Assembly: GCA_963839365.1 (NCBI GenBank)
Contig: CAWIUT010000001.1
Span: forward strand, 1,302,001 to 1,366,000
Origin: DASSKA01 sp963839365
GTDB taxonomy: Bacteria; Actinomycetota; Actinomycetes; Propionibacteriales; Nocardioidaceae
Reading direction: 5' to 3'
Length of the DNA: 64,000 nucleotides
Below the pieces are notes generated by a model. The model was given only the letters and a program-made list of their open reading frames with translations, did not search any database and was not told the DNA's origin. Position 1 is the stretch's first letter. The number at the start of each line of letters is the position of its first letter. This document shows positions 7,668 to 17,041 of the stretch, in pieces. The position numbers and the translations under genes were made by a program.

Positions 7668-9785
7668 TCAGGACCGCACCTGGATCTCGGCGACCCGGCC
7701 CTGGTACCCGCCCTGGGCCCTCGGCAGCGACGTGAGCCAGACCACGAGGAACTCGGTCCTCACCGGATGCTTCAGTGTCAGCGTGACGTGGGTGCCGGCG
7801 TGCTCGGCACTGGCGACCTTGGTGAGACCACTGAGGCCGGTGGGAAACGAGGTGCTGGAGCCGGCCGACAGGATCTGCAGCGAGGTGGGCTTGCCCTGCA
7901 GGAGCAGCCGGACCTGGGAGACCTGCTCCCGGCTGCCGAGGTCGACCACCAGCCCCACGCCGTCCTTCAGGCCACCCAGCTTGGGGTTGCCGTAGTAGGT
8001 CATGGTCTGCCAGGCGGTGCTCGGGTCCCCGTCGACGGCCAGCGGTGCCATCTGCGGGTTCTCCTCGGGCGGGCTGGCCTCGGGGTCGAAGTCGCGCACG
8101 CCGGCGATGTCGAGGACCTTGCCGGGGCTGCTGCTCGGTCGCTGGCTGGCGGAGGAGTGGTCGACCGGGTTGGCGGCGGGGCCGGGGCCGCGCCCGAAGT
8201 TGAAGGCGATCACCACGGCGAACACCAGCACCAGGAAGCCGACGATCGCGGCCCCCAGCCTCAGCCAGCCACGTCCGGCCTTCTGGGCGTCCCACTCACC
8301 GGTGTCCTCCGGGGGTGGCTGGTCCGCGTCCGGCCCCCACACCGGGGGAAGCGACCCGGTGCCCCCGCTGGTGGAGAAGCCGACGTCCGGATAGCCGCTC
8401 GGCCGCCGGTAGGCGTGCTGGGCGTCGGTGGCGTACGGGTCCGGACCCACGCTCTGGCGGGCCTGGCCGGTCTGCTGGCCGGTCTGCTGGCCGGCCTGCT
8501 GGGCGGGGTCCCAGCCGGGGCGCGGTCGCCCGCCCGGCGGGTCGGGTGCGAACAGCGGCTTTGGTTCCGGCTCGGGCAGTGGTGGGGGAGGCGGGGGCGG
8601 TGTCCGCCGCGGCTCCCCGAGCCCGAGTCCCCGGCTCTCCCCGGGGCTGATCCAGCCGACCCCGCTGTCCTCGTCGAAGAACACCGGGACGCCGGCCTGG
8701 GTGGCCTCCGGGTCGGGATGGTGCGGGGTCGAGCCGCCGGACGTCTCCTCGGCACCCCGGTCTGCACCCGGGTGGTCGCCTCGGTTCGAGCCCGTGTCTG
8801 CGGCCGTGTCTGCGCTCAGGTCGGCAGCGGTGTCAGCGCTGGTGGCGGCGCCGGTGTGGGGGAGGTTCCTCTGCTCGGGGGCGGTCTGCCAGGCGAGGGT
8901 CGGCTCCTCGTGCTGCTGACCCGCGGGGAAGCCGGCGAGCCGGTCGCCGAGGCGTCGCACCGGCGACAGCACCATGGTGTGCTCGTGGTCGACCGCCCCG
9001 TTCCCGCCGGGGTCCCCGATGAAGTCGCTGAGCGCGGCGGCCACCTCGTGGGCGGTCTCGATCGGCACCACGTGCCGGTGTGGCTGATCCGGGTTCAGCA
9101 CCCGGTCGCAGATCGCGTCGAGTGGTCGTGGGATCCCGGCGCGCACCTGCCGGGGCCGCAGCGGGCGACCGTGCTCACGCGGGGCTGACGGGACGCTCGA
9201 CGCCTCGGTACCCGGCCACTTGGCCACCAGGGCGGCGTACAGCAGCGCGGCAAGGTGGGTGACGTCGGAGGCCTGGTCGGCGAACCCGTTGCCGCCCTCG
9301 CGTCCGTTGAGCGCGCCGTCGACCGCGAAGCCGATGAGCTTGACCGCACCCGCCTCGGAGACCATCACGTTCTCCGGGATCAGCCGGCCGTGCGCAACCC
9401 CGCTGCGGTGGGCGGTGTTCAGGGCGTCGGCGACCTCCTTGGCCACCCAGGCCGCCCGTCGGGGACTGAGTGGACCGTCGGCGAGCATCCGGTCCAACGA
9501 CATCCCCGAGCCCCACTCGTTGACCACGTAGGCCACCCCGAGCTCCTCGGCCGCGTCGAGCACCCGCAGGATGTGCCCGTCGCTGACGGTGGCCGAGGCC
9601 CGGGCCGCGGCGAGCAGGGCCGGCGCGCGAGAGTCGTCGCCGCCGACCACGTGCACGGCGACGTTGCGGGCCAGCGTCATGTCGCTGGCGCGCCAGAACT
9701 TCGCCCCGCGGCTCTCCTGGAGCAGGTCCTCGAGGCGGAAGCGTCCGGCCAGCACGGTGCCGGGTCCGATCGGCTTCTCGGCCAC
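7668..9785 (-). CDS. Pseudokinase with one membrane segment and an extracytoplasmic discoidin-like domain, MurJ partner
   Basis: The protein has 705 residues from the GTG at 9785, which follows GAGGAGG. Residues about 13-270 have a Ser/Thr-kinase fold but key residues are gone: the VAxK lysine is His45, HRDLKPEN reads HGRLIPEN (132-139) and DFG reads GFA (152-154). A Pro-rich linker, a basic stop and one membrane helix (AAIVGFLVLVFAVVIAF) follow. The outer C-terminal domain of about 150 residues contains AVDGDPSTAWQT, as in F5/8-type carbohydrate-binding folds. In Mycobacterium tuberculosis the same pseudokinase and outer domain are fused to MurJ (MviN, Rv3910); here they are a separate gene downstream of murJ. 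The likely role is regulation of lipid II flipping through an FHA protein (inference). Confidence 0.88.
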   Translation of the reverse strand: MAEKPIGPGTVLAGRFRLEDLLQESRGAKFWRASDMTLARNVAVHVVGGDDSRAPALLAAARASATVSDGHILRVLDAAEELGVAYVVNEWGSGMSLDRMLADGPLSPRRAAWVAKEVADALNTAHRSGVAHGRLIPENVMVSEAGAVKLIGFAVDGALNGREGGNGFADQASDVTHLAALLYAALVAKWPGTEASSVPSAPREHGRPLRPRQVRAGIPRPLDAICDRVLNPDQPHRHVVPIETAHEVAAALSDFIGDPGGNGAVDHEHTMVLSPVRRLGDRLAGFPAGQQHEEPTLAWQTAPEQRNLPHTGAATSADTAADLSADTAADTGSNRGDHPGADRGAEETSGGSTPHHPDPEATQAGVPVFFDEDSGVGWISPGESRGLGLGEPRRTPPPPPPPLPEPEPKPLFAPDPPGGRPRPGWDPAQQAGQQTGQQTGQARQSVGPDPYATDAQHAYRRPSGYPDVGFSTSGGTGSLPPVWGPDADQPPPEDTGEWDAQKAGRGWLRLGAAIVGFLVLVFAVVIAFNFGRGPGPAANPVDHSSASQRPSSSPGKVLDIAGVRDFDPEASPPEENPQMAPLAVDGDPSTAWQTMTYYGNPKLGGLKDGVGLVVDLGSREQVSQVRLLLQGKPTSLQILSAGSSTSFPTGLSGLTKVASAEHAGTHVTLTLKHPVRTEFLVVWLTSLPRAQGGYQGRVAEIQVRS

Positions 9786-9973
9786 GTCCCTCCTCACCGG
9801 TGGCGATCCGACTACATCCTGGTGGTGACCAGCGGTATTCCTGCGCATGCCGGCCCTGGTCTGGCCCGGTCATACCCGCCGCGCGCGGCGCGAATCGGTC
9901 CAGGTCCCCCAACGAAACTACATGCTAGAGCCCGCACCTCAGGGGAGGCGCCCGGCGCTGTCCCGGGCGCGGT

Positions 9974-11743
9974 TCACCGGCGCAGCACACGCCTGGTGAG
10001 CAGCCCCACCATCTCGTTGACCTCCGCGAGCCGGAACATGCGCGCCAGGGCCAGGAACACCAGCAGGTCGACCAGACCGGCGATTGCCAGCCGGACCAGC
10101 GAGGGCAGCACGCCGGCGCTCTGCGTCCACACGGCGTCCAGCCCGGTCCGGACCAGCCAGGCCAGCAGCGCCGCGATGCCGGCCGCGGGGACCAGCCGGA
10201 CCAGGAACCGGCCCAGCACCCCGGTGTGCAGCCCGCCGAGCGCGCGCGCCAGCAGCGAGTAGGAGCACGCGGCCCCGACCAGGTAGGCGCCGCCGTAGGC
10301 GAGCACCAGCGCGGGGGCGGTGTCGGCCGCCGAGGCGAGCGCGGTGAGCACGAGGGCCAGGGCGATGTTGGTCCCGGCCACCACGCACTGCACCCAGAAC
10401 ACCGTCCGGGTGCGCTCGAAGGCGTAGAAGCCGCGCAGCATCAGGTAGTGGATGGTGAAGAACACCAGCACGATGGTGAACAACGACAGCGTGGGTACGA
10501 ACTGCCGGTAGGTGCTTCCTGCCGCCCCCCAGCCCCAGATCACGCCGCTGATGTCGAGCGCGACCACGGGCAGCAGCAGTGCGAAGGGGATGATCACCGC
10601 GAGGCTGGTGCGCAGCGTGCTTGCCACGGTCCGGGAGACCCCGGCCAGGTCATCGGCCGCCGCCATCGCGGACAGCTGCGGCAGCACGGCGGTGGCCAGC
10701 GAGACGGTGGCCACCGAGTGCGGCACCATGATGAGCAGATAGCTCTGGTCGTAGACCGTGTAACCGGTGCCGTGGCTGCTTCCGCCGCCGCAGGCGGCCT
10801 GCGCCGTACCGCTCGAGGCCAGGTGCACCACGATGGTGTAGGCGATCTGGTTGACGATCACGAACAGCACCGTCCACATGCCCAGCCGGAGCGTGTGGCC
10901 CAGCCCGTAGCCTCGGAAGTCGAACCGGGGCCGGAACCGGACACCGGCTGCCCTCATGTAGGGCACCAGGATCGCCAGCTGGGCCACGATCCCCAGGGTG
11001 GAGCCGAGGCCCAGCAGCAGCTCCTGGTGGCTGGTGTAGGCAGCCGTGCTGTTTGGCTGTGCGGAGCCGAAGACAGCCAGGTACCCGGCCAGCACGGCGA
11101 CCGAGATGACGTTGTTGGCGATCGGGGCCCACATCATCGGCCCGAACCGGCCCCGTGCGTTCAGCACCTGGCCGACCAGCACGAACATCCCGTAGAAGAA
11201 CACCTGCGGCAGGCAGTAGCGGGCCAGCATGATCGCGGAGTCCCGCTGCGCGGCCAGCTCCGGCGTGAAGTAGCAGCCGGACAGGAACAGCCGCATGATC
11301 CAGGGGGCGAACAGCACCAGGACTGCCGTGACGCCGGCCAGGAACACGCCGGCAAGGGTGATCACCCGGGTCGTGTAACCGTCGCCACCGTCACTGTCGC
11401 TCTTCATCGCCCGCACCAGCTGCGGCACCAGCACTGCGTTGAACACACCACCGGCCAGCAGGATGTAGAGCATGTTCGGGATCGTGTTCGCGATGTTGAA
11501 CACGTCGGCGTGCAGGCCGTGGCCGAGCGCGGCGACTAGGAGTGCGCTGCGGAGGAAGCCGCTCGCCCGGGACACGACCGTCCCGGCGGCCATGACCGCG
11601 CTGGAGCCGAGGATCCCGCCGGATCCGGAAGAACCCTCGCTCGACGCAGCAGCGGCAGAGTCGCCCGAGGACGCGGTCGAGGTGGCAGCAGGCGGGCGCC
11701 GCGAGGGCACGGCCTTGTGTCGTCCCTGCTCGGGTGGGGTCAC
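9974..11743 (-). CDS. murJ: Lipid II flippase MurJ (MviN family)
   Basis: This 589-residue polytopic protein of the MOP superfamily has about 14 membrane segments. It moves lipid II across the cytoplasmic membrane for peptidoglycan synthesis. Family hallmarks are VMAAGTVVSRASGFLR at the first helix, NIANTIPNMLYILLAGGVFNAVLVPQ and the central GIVAQLAILVPY region. The first 45 residues are a Ser/Ala-rich cytoplasmic extension. Unlike mycobacterial MviN, the protein stops at ARMFRLAEVNEMVGLLTRRVLRR and lacks the fused kinase-like domain, which is encoded by the next gene 188 bp downstream. Its start overlaps the stop of the upstream DUF6049-like gene by four bases, so translation is coupled. Confidence 0.96.
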   Translation of the reverse strand: MTPPEQGRHKAVPSRRPPAATSTASSGDSAAAASSEGSSGSGGILGSSAVMAAGTVVSRASGFLRSALLVAALGHGLHADVFNIANTIPNMLYILLAGGVFNAVLVPQLVRAMKSDSDGGDGYTTRVITLAGVFLAGVTAVLVLFAPWIMRLFLSGCYFTPELAAQRDSAIMLARYCLPQVFFYGMFVLVGQVLNARGRFGPMMWAPIANNVISVAVLAGYLAVFGSAQPNSTAAYTSHQELLLGLGSTLGIVAQLAILVPYMRAAGVRFRPRFDFRGYGLGHTLRLGMWTVLFVIVNQIAYTIVVHLASSGTAQAACGGGSSHGTGYTVYDQSYLLIMVPHSVATVSLATAVLPQLSAMAAADDLAGVSRTVASTLRTSLAVIIPFALLLPVVALDISGVIWGWGAAGSTYRQFVPTLSLFTIVLVFFTIHYLMLRGFYAFERTRTVFWVQCVVAGTNIALALVLTALASAADTAPALVLAYGGAYLVGAACSYSLLARALGGLHTGVLGRFLVRLVPAAGIAALLAWLVRTGLDAVWTQSAGVLPSLVRLAIAGLVDLLVFLALARMFRLAEVNEMVGLLTRRVLRR

Positions 11744-14061
11744 GGGGCCACCCGAGCAGTCGGCTCCGTGCGGGAAGGGCGGCGCACCCGACGGACGATC
11801 CGGACGGCGCTGGCCAGCAGCAGCACGCCGGCGCCGATCCCCATGATGATCCAGATCACCAGACCCACCTGGCTGCTGCGCACGCTGAACCGGGTGCCGG
11901 AGGAGACCGGCACGCCGTCGGCGTTGGTGGGCAGCAGGGTCACCGAGTGCACCCCGATGTCACGGGCGGTGGCGTGCAGCCGGACGGAGGCGCGCTGGCC
12001 CGGTCCGAGGGTGATCGGGTCGGGAGAGGAGATCGACAGGTCAGGACTGCCGGTGTCGGCCTCCACCCCGACGGTCACCGGCTGCTGCAGGCCGTTCACC
12101 AGTGTGACCGAGAACGTCCCGGCCTCGCTGGACATGGTCACGAACGACGGACCGTCGATCCGCACGCGCTGCATCAGCGAGCGCATCCGCCGTGCGGTCG
12201 TGATCGCCCGGCCCCGGACCGCCCGCGGGTGGTTTCGAGCCCGGACCGAGGAGTCCAGCATGGCCGCCTTGGCCAGGAAGGTGTCCACGGTGCGGTTCTG
12301 GGCCAGCAGGCCGGCGAGGACCTTGCCGGTGTGCGCCAGCTCCTGGCTGGCCTGCAGGTTCGCCGACGGCAGCTCGGCCTTGCGGGCCCACTGCGGGTAG
12401 ACCAGGGTCGACGGGGGCGGACTCGTGGTTCCGGGGCTGGTGCCGGAGGTGCCCGCGCCGCCCAGCACGGCGGGGACGCCTACCCGTTGCAGCCAGGGCA
12501 CGTCCAGGCCGGCGAAGAAGTCGGAGGTGCGCCAGTCGCTGCCCGGGTTCCACAGGTCGGGGGTGGAGACCACCAGAGGCTGCCCGCGATCCGGGGACAG
12601 GGCATGCACCGCCGCCTCGCTCAGGATGCGCTGCCGGACGGCCAGTGCCGTGAACCGTGGGTTCGGACCCGGGCCACCCGAGCTCGCGGTCGAGTCGATC
12701 AGCGCGATGCTCGGGGCTCCCTCTTGTCCGGACGCCGAGCCGGCTGCTCCCTCGACCACCGGCCCCGTGGCGTCAGGGACCGCGCGGTCGCTGAGCAGCA
12801 CGGTCGTGTCCCCGCCCAGCGAGCCGAGGGCGGACGGTGGCAGCAGGCCTCGGGGCGGGTCGACGGCGGGGGAGGAGGTCACGCCGAGCCGTAGCAGGGT
12901 GGACGCGCTCAGCGCAGTGGCGCTGCGGTACAGCGCCTGATCCTGGTGCCGCATCACCGAGGCGACGTCGAGGTCGCCGTACGGGACCGCGAGCACCGAC
13001 TGGCCGGCGGCCTGGGTCTGGAAGGCCCGCAGCCAGGCCGCCGCTGCCCGGGCGTCCGGGCTGGTGGGACGGCTCCCGCCTGCCTGACCGGGCACGCCGG
13101 GGGTCGCCGGGGCCCCGGACGGGGCGCCGGCCGAGGAGGGCGGCGAGGCCGACGTGCCCGGGGGCCGGTCCGGGGAGGAGCCCAGGGATGGGCCGGGTGA
13201 CTGGGCCGGTGACTGGCCGGGTGACTGGCCGGGGGTCGGGGAAGGGGTGGCGGAGGAGGTGCTCTGGTTCACGTCCAGGGGCGGGTTGCCGCCGGCGACG
13301 GAGGCGGCCGCGTCCAGGACGGCCGGGTCGACGACCCAGGTCAGCGGCTGGGTGCTGGTGGCGCTCAGGGACAGCAGCCGACCCAGCCTTCCGTCCGGGC
13401 GCAGGCGGCGCCTCCAGCTGTTGACGTGGGCCAGGGTGCCGTCGGCCAGCCGGCCGACATGCGCCTGGAGCGGGACCACGAGCGCCAAGGAGGTGCCCGG
13501 TCCCCGGCTGCTCATCAGCGGCATGAACGTGCGGGCCCGCCCGTCGGCGATGCCGTCCCGGCCGTTCACGTTGCCTCCCAGCACGTGCACGCCCACCCAG
13601 TACACGCCGGGCTGGCCGGTGATGTGCAGGTCCCTCCGCGGCACCGACAGCACGTAGCTGGTGCTCTGGCCCGGCGCCAGGTCGCCCACCTGGTCGTACA
13701 GCCCGCTCTTGTAGATCCGGGACCCCACCTCCGCGGCCGGGTCGGTGTGGCTGGCCGCGGTGAGCTCCTCGGAGGTGCGCATCGGCGTTGCCGAGGTGAA
13801 CATGAACACCTGCAGGTTGGTCCAGGCCATGGTCGACCGGTTCGTGATCCGGCCGGTGATGGTGACCCGGCCGCGGCGGGGGATCACCGAGGGGGACAGG
13901 GACGCGATGGTCACCTCGAGAGGCGCCGACGCGGCGTCCGGCTCAGCGGCGGAGGCAGGGGCCGGCCCACCGGGCAGTGCCACCGGAAGTCCGGCCGCGA
14001 GAACCGTCAGCAGACCCGCCAGAAGGCATGCGGCAAGGCGCCTGGCGGCGGGTCGGGTCAC
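11740..14061 (-). CDS. Large secreted/membrane-anchored protein, DUF6049 family (Rv3909-like)
   Basis: The protein has 773 residues. It has a signal peptide (RLAACLLAGLLTVLAAGLPVAL), an extracytoplasmic body with an immunoglobulin-like N-terminal region (RGRVTITGRITNRS), a Ser/Pro/Gln low-complexity linker at about residues 270-330, and a C-terminal membrane helix (VGLVIWIIMGIGAGVLLL) with a basic tail. It occupies the position of Rv3909, between pcnA and murJ, which is conserved across actinobacteria, and its stop overlaps the murJ start. Gene order suggests a role in cell-envelope assembly with MurJ. The molecular function is unknown. The GTG start at 14061 gives a complete signal peptide. 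Confidence 0.87.
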   Translation of the reverse strand: MTRPAARRLAACLLAGLLTVLAAGLPVALPGGPAPASAAEPDAASAPLEVTIASLSPSVIPRRGRVTITGRITNRSTMAWTNLQVFMFTSATPMRTSEELTAASHTDPAAEVGSRIYKSGLYDQVGDLAPGQSTSYVLSVPRRDLHITGQPGVYWVGVHVLGGNVNGRDGIADGRARTFMPLMSSRGPGTSLALVVPLQAHVGRLADGTLAHVNSWRRRLRPDGRLGRLLSLSATSTQPLTWVVDPAVLDAAASVAGGNPPLDVNQSTSSATPSPTPGQSPGQSPAQSPGPSLGSSPDRPPGTSASPPSSAGAPSGAPATPGVPGQAGGSRPTSPDARAAAAWLRAFQTQAAGQSVLAVPYGDLDVASVMRHQDQALYRSATALSASTLLRLGVTSSPAVDPPRGLLPPSALGSLGGDTTVLLSDRAVPDATGPVVEGAAGSASGQEGAPSIALIDSTASSGGPGPNPRFTALAVRQRILSEAAVHALSPDRGQPLVVSTPDLWNPGSDWRTSDFFAGLDVPWLQRVGVPAVLGGAGTSGTSPGTTSPPPSTLVYPQWARKAELPSANLQASQELAHTGKVLAGLLAQNRTVDTFLAKAAMLDSSVRARNHPRAVRGRAITTARRMRSLMQRVRIDGPSFVTMSSEAGTFSVTLVNGLQQPVTVGVEADTGSPDLSISSPDPITLGPGQRASVRLHATARDIGVHSVTLLPTNADGVPVSSGTRFSVRSSQVGLVIWIIMGIGAGVLLLASAVRIVRRVRRPSRTEPTARVAP

Positions 14062-14126
14062 GCAGTCGATGCTAACGACCGTGCACCGGTCGGGCCGGGT
14101 CTGACCCGCAACTAGAGTTACCTCCC

Positions 14127-15608
14127 GTGCCCGACGACTCCCCGACCAGCCATGACAGCCCCGATGAGAGCCACCGGGCCCGGCTCAGCCGTGTCCAGCA
14201 CACGGCGGTGCGCGAGCTGCTGCGCGTCTCGCCGGTCCTCGACGACCTCGGCACTCGGTTCCGCGCGGCCGGGGAGGAGGTCGCGCTGGTCGGCGGTCCC
14301 GTGCGCGACGCCCTGCTGGGGCGGCTGCACAACGACCTGGACCTGACCACCTCGGCGCGGCCGGAGGTGACCGAGCGGCTGCTGACCGGCTGGGCGGACG
14401 CCATCTGGGACATGGGCCGCGAGTTCGGCACGATCGGGTGCCGCAAGGACGGCTGGCAGATCGAGATCACCACCTACCGCTCGGACAAGTACGACCCGAG
14501 CTCCCGCAAGCCGGAGGTCGCCTACGGGGACACGCTGGTCGGTGACCTGGGCCGCCGGGACTTCACCGTCAACGCGATGGCGGTCACCGTCCCCGGACAG
14601 GAGTTCGAGGATCCGTACGGCGGGCTCGGTGACCTCGTGGACAAGGTGCTGCGCACCCCCGGCCGCCCCGAGGACTCCTTCGACGACGACCCGCTGCGGA
14701 TGATGCGCGCCGCCCGGTTCGCCGCCCAGCTCGGCTTCACCGTCGACCCCGGGGTGACGGCGGCGATGACCGCGATGGCCGACCGGATCGAGATCGTCTC
14801 AGCGGAGCGGGTCCGGGACGAGCTGGTGAAGCTGGTCTGCTCGCCGTACCCCCGGCTGGGACTCACCCTGATGGTGCACACCGGGCTGGCCGACCGGGTG
14901 CTGCCCGAGCTGCCGGCGCTGATGCTCGAGCGGGACGAGCACCATCGGCACAAGGACGTCTACGAGCACACCCTGACCGTGCTGGAGCAGGCCATCGAGC
15001 TCGAGGACCGGCTGCCGGGCGGGGGCCCGGACTTCGTGAGCCGGTTCGCGGCGCTCATGCACGACGTGGGCAAGCCGAAGACCCGGCGGTTCTCCGGGGA
15101 CGGCACGGTCACCTTCCACCACCACGACGTGGTGGGTGCCAAGCTGACCCGCAAGCGGATGCGCGCACTGCGCTTCTCCAACGACGACACCGCCGCGGTG
15201 TGCAAGCTGGTCGAGCTGCACCTGCGCTTCCACGGCTACGGCACCGGTGAGTGGACCGACTCCGCGGTCCGCCGGTACGTCCGCGACGCCGGCGACCAGC
15301 TCGAGCGGCTGCACGTGCTCACCCGGGCCGACTGCACCACCCGGAACCGGCGCAAGGCGGAGCGGCTGCGGCGCAGCTACGACCACCTCGAGGAGCGCAT
15401 CGCCAAGCTCGAGGAGCAGGAGGAGCTGGCCGCGATGCGGCCGGACCTGGACGGCAACCAGATCATGGAGATCCTGGGCATCCCTCCGGGTCGCGAGGTG
15501 GGGGAGGCCTACCGGTATCTGCTCGACCTGCGTCTCGAACGGGGACCGATGGGTCCCCAGGACGCGAAAGCAGCCCTGCTGGAGTGGTGGCGCTCGCGGG
15601 AGGGGTGA
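14127..15608 (+). CDS. pcnA: CCA tRNA nucleotidyltransferase
   Basis: This 493-residue class II nucleotidyltransferase adds or repairs the CCA end of tRNAs. Motifs are ALVGGPVRDALLGR with the catalytic acidic pair NDLDLTT, GRRDFTVNAMA, the RRAxRFAAQLGF-type head/neck helix (MMRAARFAAQLGF), and a C-terminal HD phosphohydrolase domain (FAALMHDVGKPKTRR, HHHDVVGA). The GTG start at 14127 is divergent from the DUF6049-like gene, with 65 bp between. In mycobacteria a NUDIX gene (mutT4) lies between these two; there is no room for it here. The last 146 bp overlap the 3' end of the convergent MFS gene. Confidence 0.96.
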   Translation: MPDDSPTSHDSPDESHRARLSRVQHTAVRELLRVSPVLDDLGTRFRAAGEEVALVGGPVRDALLGRLHNDLDLTTSARPEVTERLLTGWADAIWDMGREFGTIGCRKDGWQIEITTYRSDKYDPSSRKPEVAYGDTLVGDLGRRDFTVNAMAVTVPGQEFEDPYGGLGDLVDKVLRTPGRPEDSFDDDPLRMMRAARFAAQLGFTVDPGVTAAMTAMADRIEIVSAERVRDELVKLVCSPYPRLGLTLMVHTGLADRVLPELPALMLERDEHHRHKDVYEHTLTVLEQAIELEDRLPGGGPDFVSRFAALMHDVGKPKTRRFSGDGTVTFHHHDVVGAKLTRKRMRALRFSNDDTAAVCKLVELHLRFHGYGTGEWTDSAVRRYVRDAGDQLERLHVLTRADCTTRNRRKAERLRRSYDHLEERIAKLEEQEELAAMRPDLDGNQIMEILGIPPGREVGEAYRYLLDLRLERGPMGPQDAKAALLEWWRSREG

Positions 15609-16896
15609 CCTGCCCACCGGTCGGCTTTCCGGTCAGCGCGGCGTACCCGACCGCGGTCAGCAGGTACCCGACCGAGATCGAGGCCAGCACGAGGTAGGAC
15701 TTGCCGTCGAGCGGCAGCACCGCCGCGGCGCACGCGGCCGCGGCGACGAACGTGACGTTGAAGATCACGTCGTAGAGCGAGAACACCCGCCCGCGGTAGG
15801 CGTCGTCGATGTTGGTCTGCACCAGGGTGTCCACGCAGATCTTCAGCCCCTGGGAGGCCAGCCCCAAGAAGAACGCCGCCACAAGCAGCGCCGGCTGGGT
15901 GTAGAGCGCGCCGGGGAAGACCTCGGTCACCGCGGCGCCGCAGAGCAGCATCAGCATCCAGCTGCGGGTCGGGATCCGTGCGGTCACCACGGGGGTGAGC
16001 AGCGCAGCGGCGAAGTACCCGAGCCCGCTGACCAGCACCGCCAGCGAGAGACCGGCCAGCGCGGCGTCGACGTCGCCGGGTCCGTGGAAGTAGTACCGGT
16101 AGAGCAGGATCATCGCGACGGTGGAGATGCCGTACCAGAACCGGTGCGCGGCGATCGCGCCCAGTCCGAGGGCCGCCGGACGCCGTGAGCCGAGGTGGCG
16201 CAGGCCGCGGACGAGGCCCCGGGCCACCTCGCGGACCGCCTCGTGGACGCCCGGCCGCTCCGGGTCCGGCCCGGGCCCCAGCATGGTCCGGGGGATGCGC
16301 AGGGCGAGCGCGCCGGACACGCCGTACAGCGCCGACGCCAGCAACAGCACCCCGACGTCCGGGCCCAGGCCGACCCGCTGCCACAGGTAGCGGCTGGCCG
16401 TGCCGACGCCGAGCCCCAGGACGTACACCACGGTCCCGGCGGTCGGGGTGAGCGCGTTGGCGGTGATCAGCTCATCGTCGGCGACGACGTGCGGGAGCGC
16501 GGCGGACAGGGCTGCGAGCAGGAACCGGTTCACCGACAGGCAGGCGAGGATCAGCGCGAACAGCGCCGGACCGCGCAGACCGGTGTGCACGGCCAGGGCC
16601 ACCACCAGCACCAGGCCCACCCGCACGAAGTTGGACCAGGCGAGCACCTGGCGGCGCGACCAGCGGTCCAGGAACACCCCGACGAACGGGCCGAGGGCGC
16701 TGAACGGCAGCAGCACCACCGCCAGCGCTGCCGCGATCGCGGTCGGGGTGGCCTGCTGCTCCGGGGAGAAGATGACGTAGGCCGCCAGCGCGACCTGGAA
16801 CACCCCGTCGGTGAACTGGCTGGCCACCCGCACGGTGAACAGGCGGCGGAACCACCGGCCTCTGAGCAGGCGGACCAGGTGGCGGGCAGCGGTCAC
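15463..16896 (-). CDS. MFS transporter convergent with pcnA
   Basis: This is a 477-residue major facilitator with about 12 hydrophobic segments. Loop 2-3 reads GVFLDRWSRRQVL, and helix 11 is followed by the QTNIDDAYRGRVFSLYD motif seen in macrolide-efflux-type permeases. After the last helix (about residue 430) there is a Pro/Arg-rich tail of 45 residues, read from the antisense of the pcnA 3' end. The first stop in frame is at 15463, 146 bp inside pcnA. The start is the GTG at 16896; the Shine-Dalgarno match is weak. The gene is common beside pcnA in Nocardioidaceae. The substrate is unknown. Confidence 0.83.
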   Translation of the reverse strand: MTAARHLVRLLRGRWFRRLFTVRVASQFTDGVFQVALAAYVIFSPEQQATPTAIAAALAVVLLPFSALGPFVGVFLDRWSRRQVLAWSNFVRVGLVLVVALAVHTGLRGPALFALILACLSVNRFLLAALSAALPHVVADDELITANALTPTAGTVVYVLGLGVGTASRYLWQRVGLGPDVGVLLLASALYGVSGALALRIPRTMLGPGPDPERPGVHEAVREVARGLVRGLRHLGSRRPAALGLGAIAAHRFWYGISTVAMILLYRYYFHGPGDVDAALAGLSLAVLVSGLGYFAAALLTPVVTARIPTRSWMLMLLCGAAVTEVFPGALYTQPALLVAAFFLGLASQGLKICVDTLVQTNIDDAYRGRVFSLYDVIFNVTFVAAAACAAAVLPLDGKSYLVLASISVGYLLTAVGYAALTGKPTGGQVTPPASATTPAGLLSRPGDPSVPVRDAGRADTGRPPPPRDPEGCPGSP

Positions 16897-16997
16897 CGGT
16901 TCATCACCCGCTCAGTGTTCCCCGGACCGGGGTCGCGCACGCGGGGTCGGGGAAAACCGACCGTGCCCAGCGGGCCGCAGAGCCAGGGGGTTGAGGA

Positions 16998-17017
16998 GCC
17001 GGGCCCTCAGGCCCGGC
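16998..17017. terminator. Hairpin terminator after ino1
   Basis: A perfect 8-bp stem GCCGGGCC / GGCCCGGC with a four-base loop (CTCA) lies 24 bases past the ino1 stop. It has no T-tract, as is common for actinobacterial terminators. The rest of 16897-17041 holds no gene. Confidence 0.65.
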
Positions 17018-17041
17018 GTCTCGGAACCACCGCGCCGAGGG

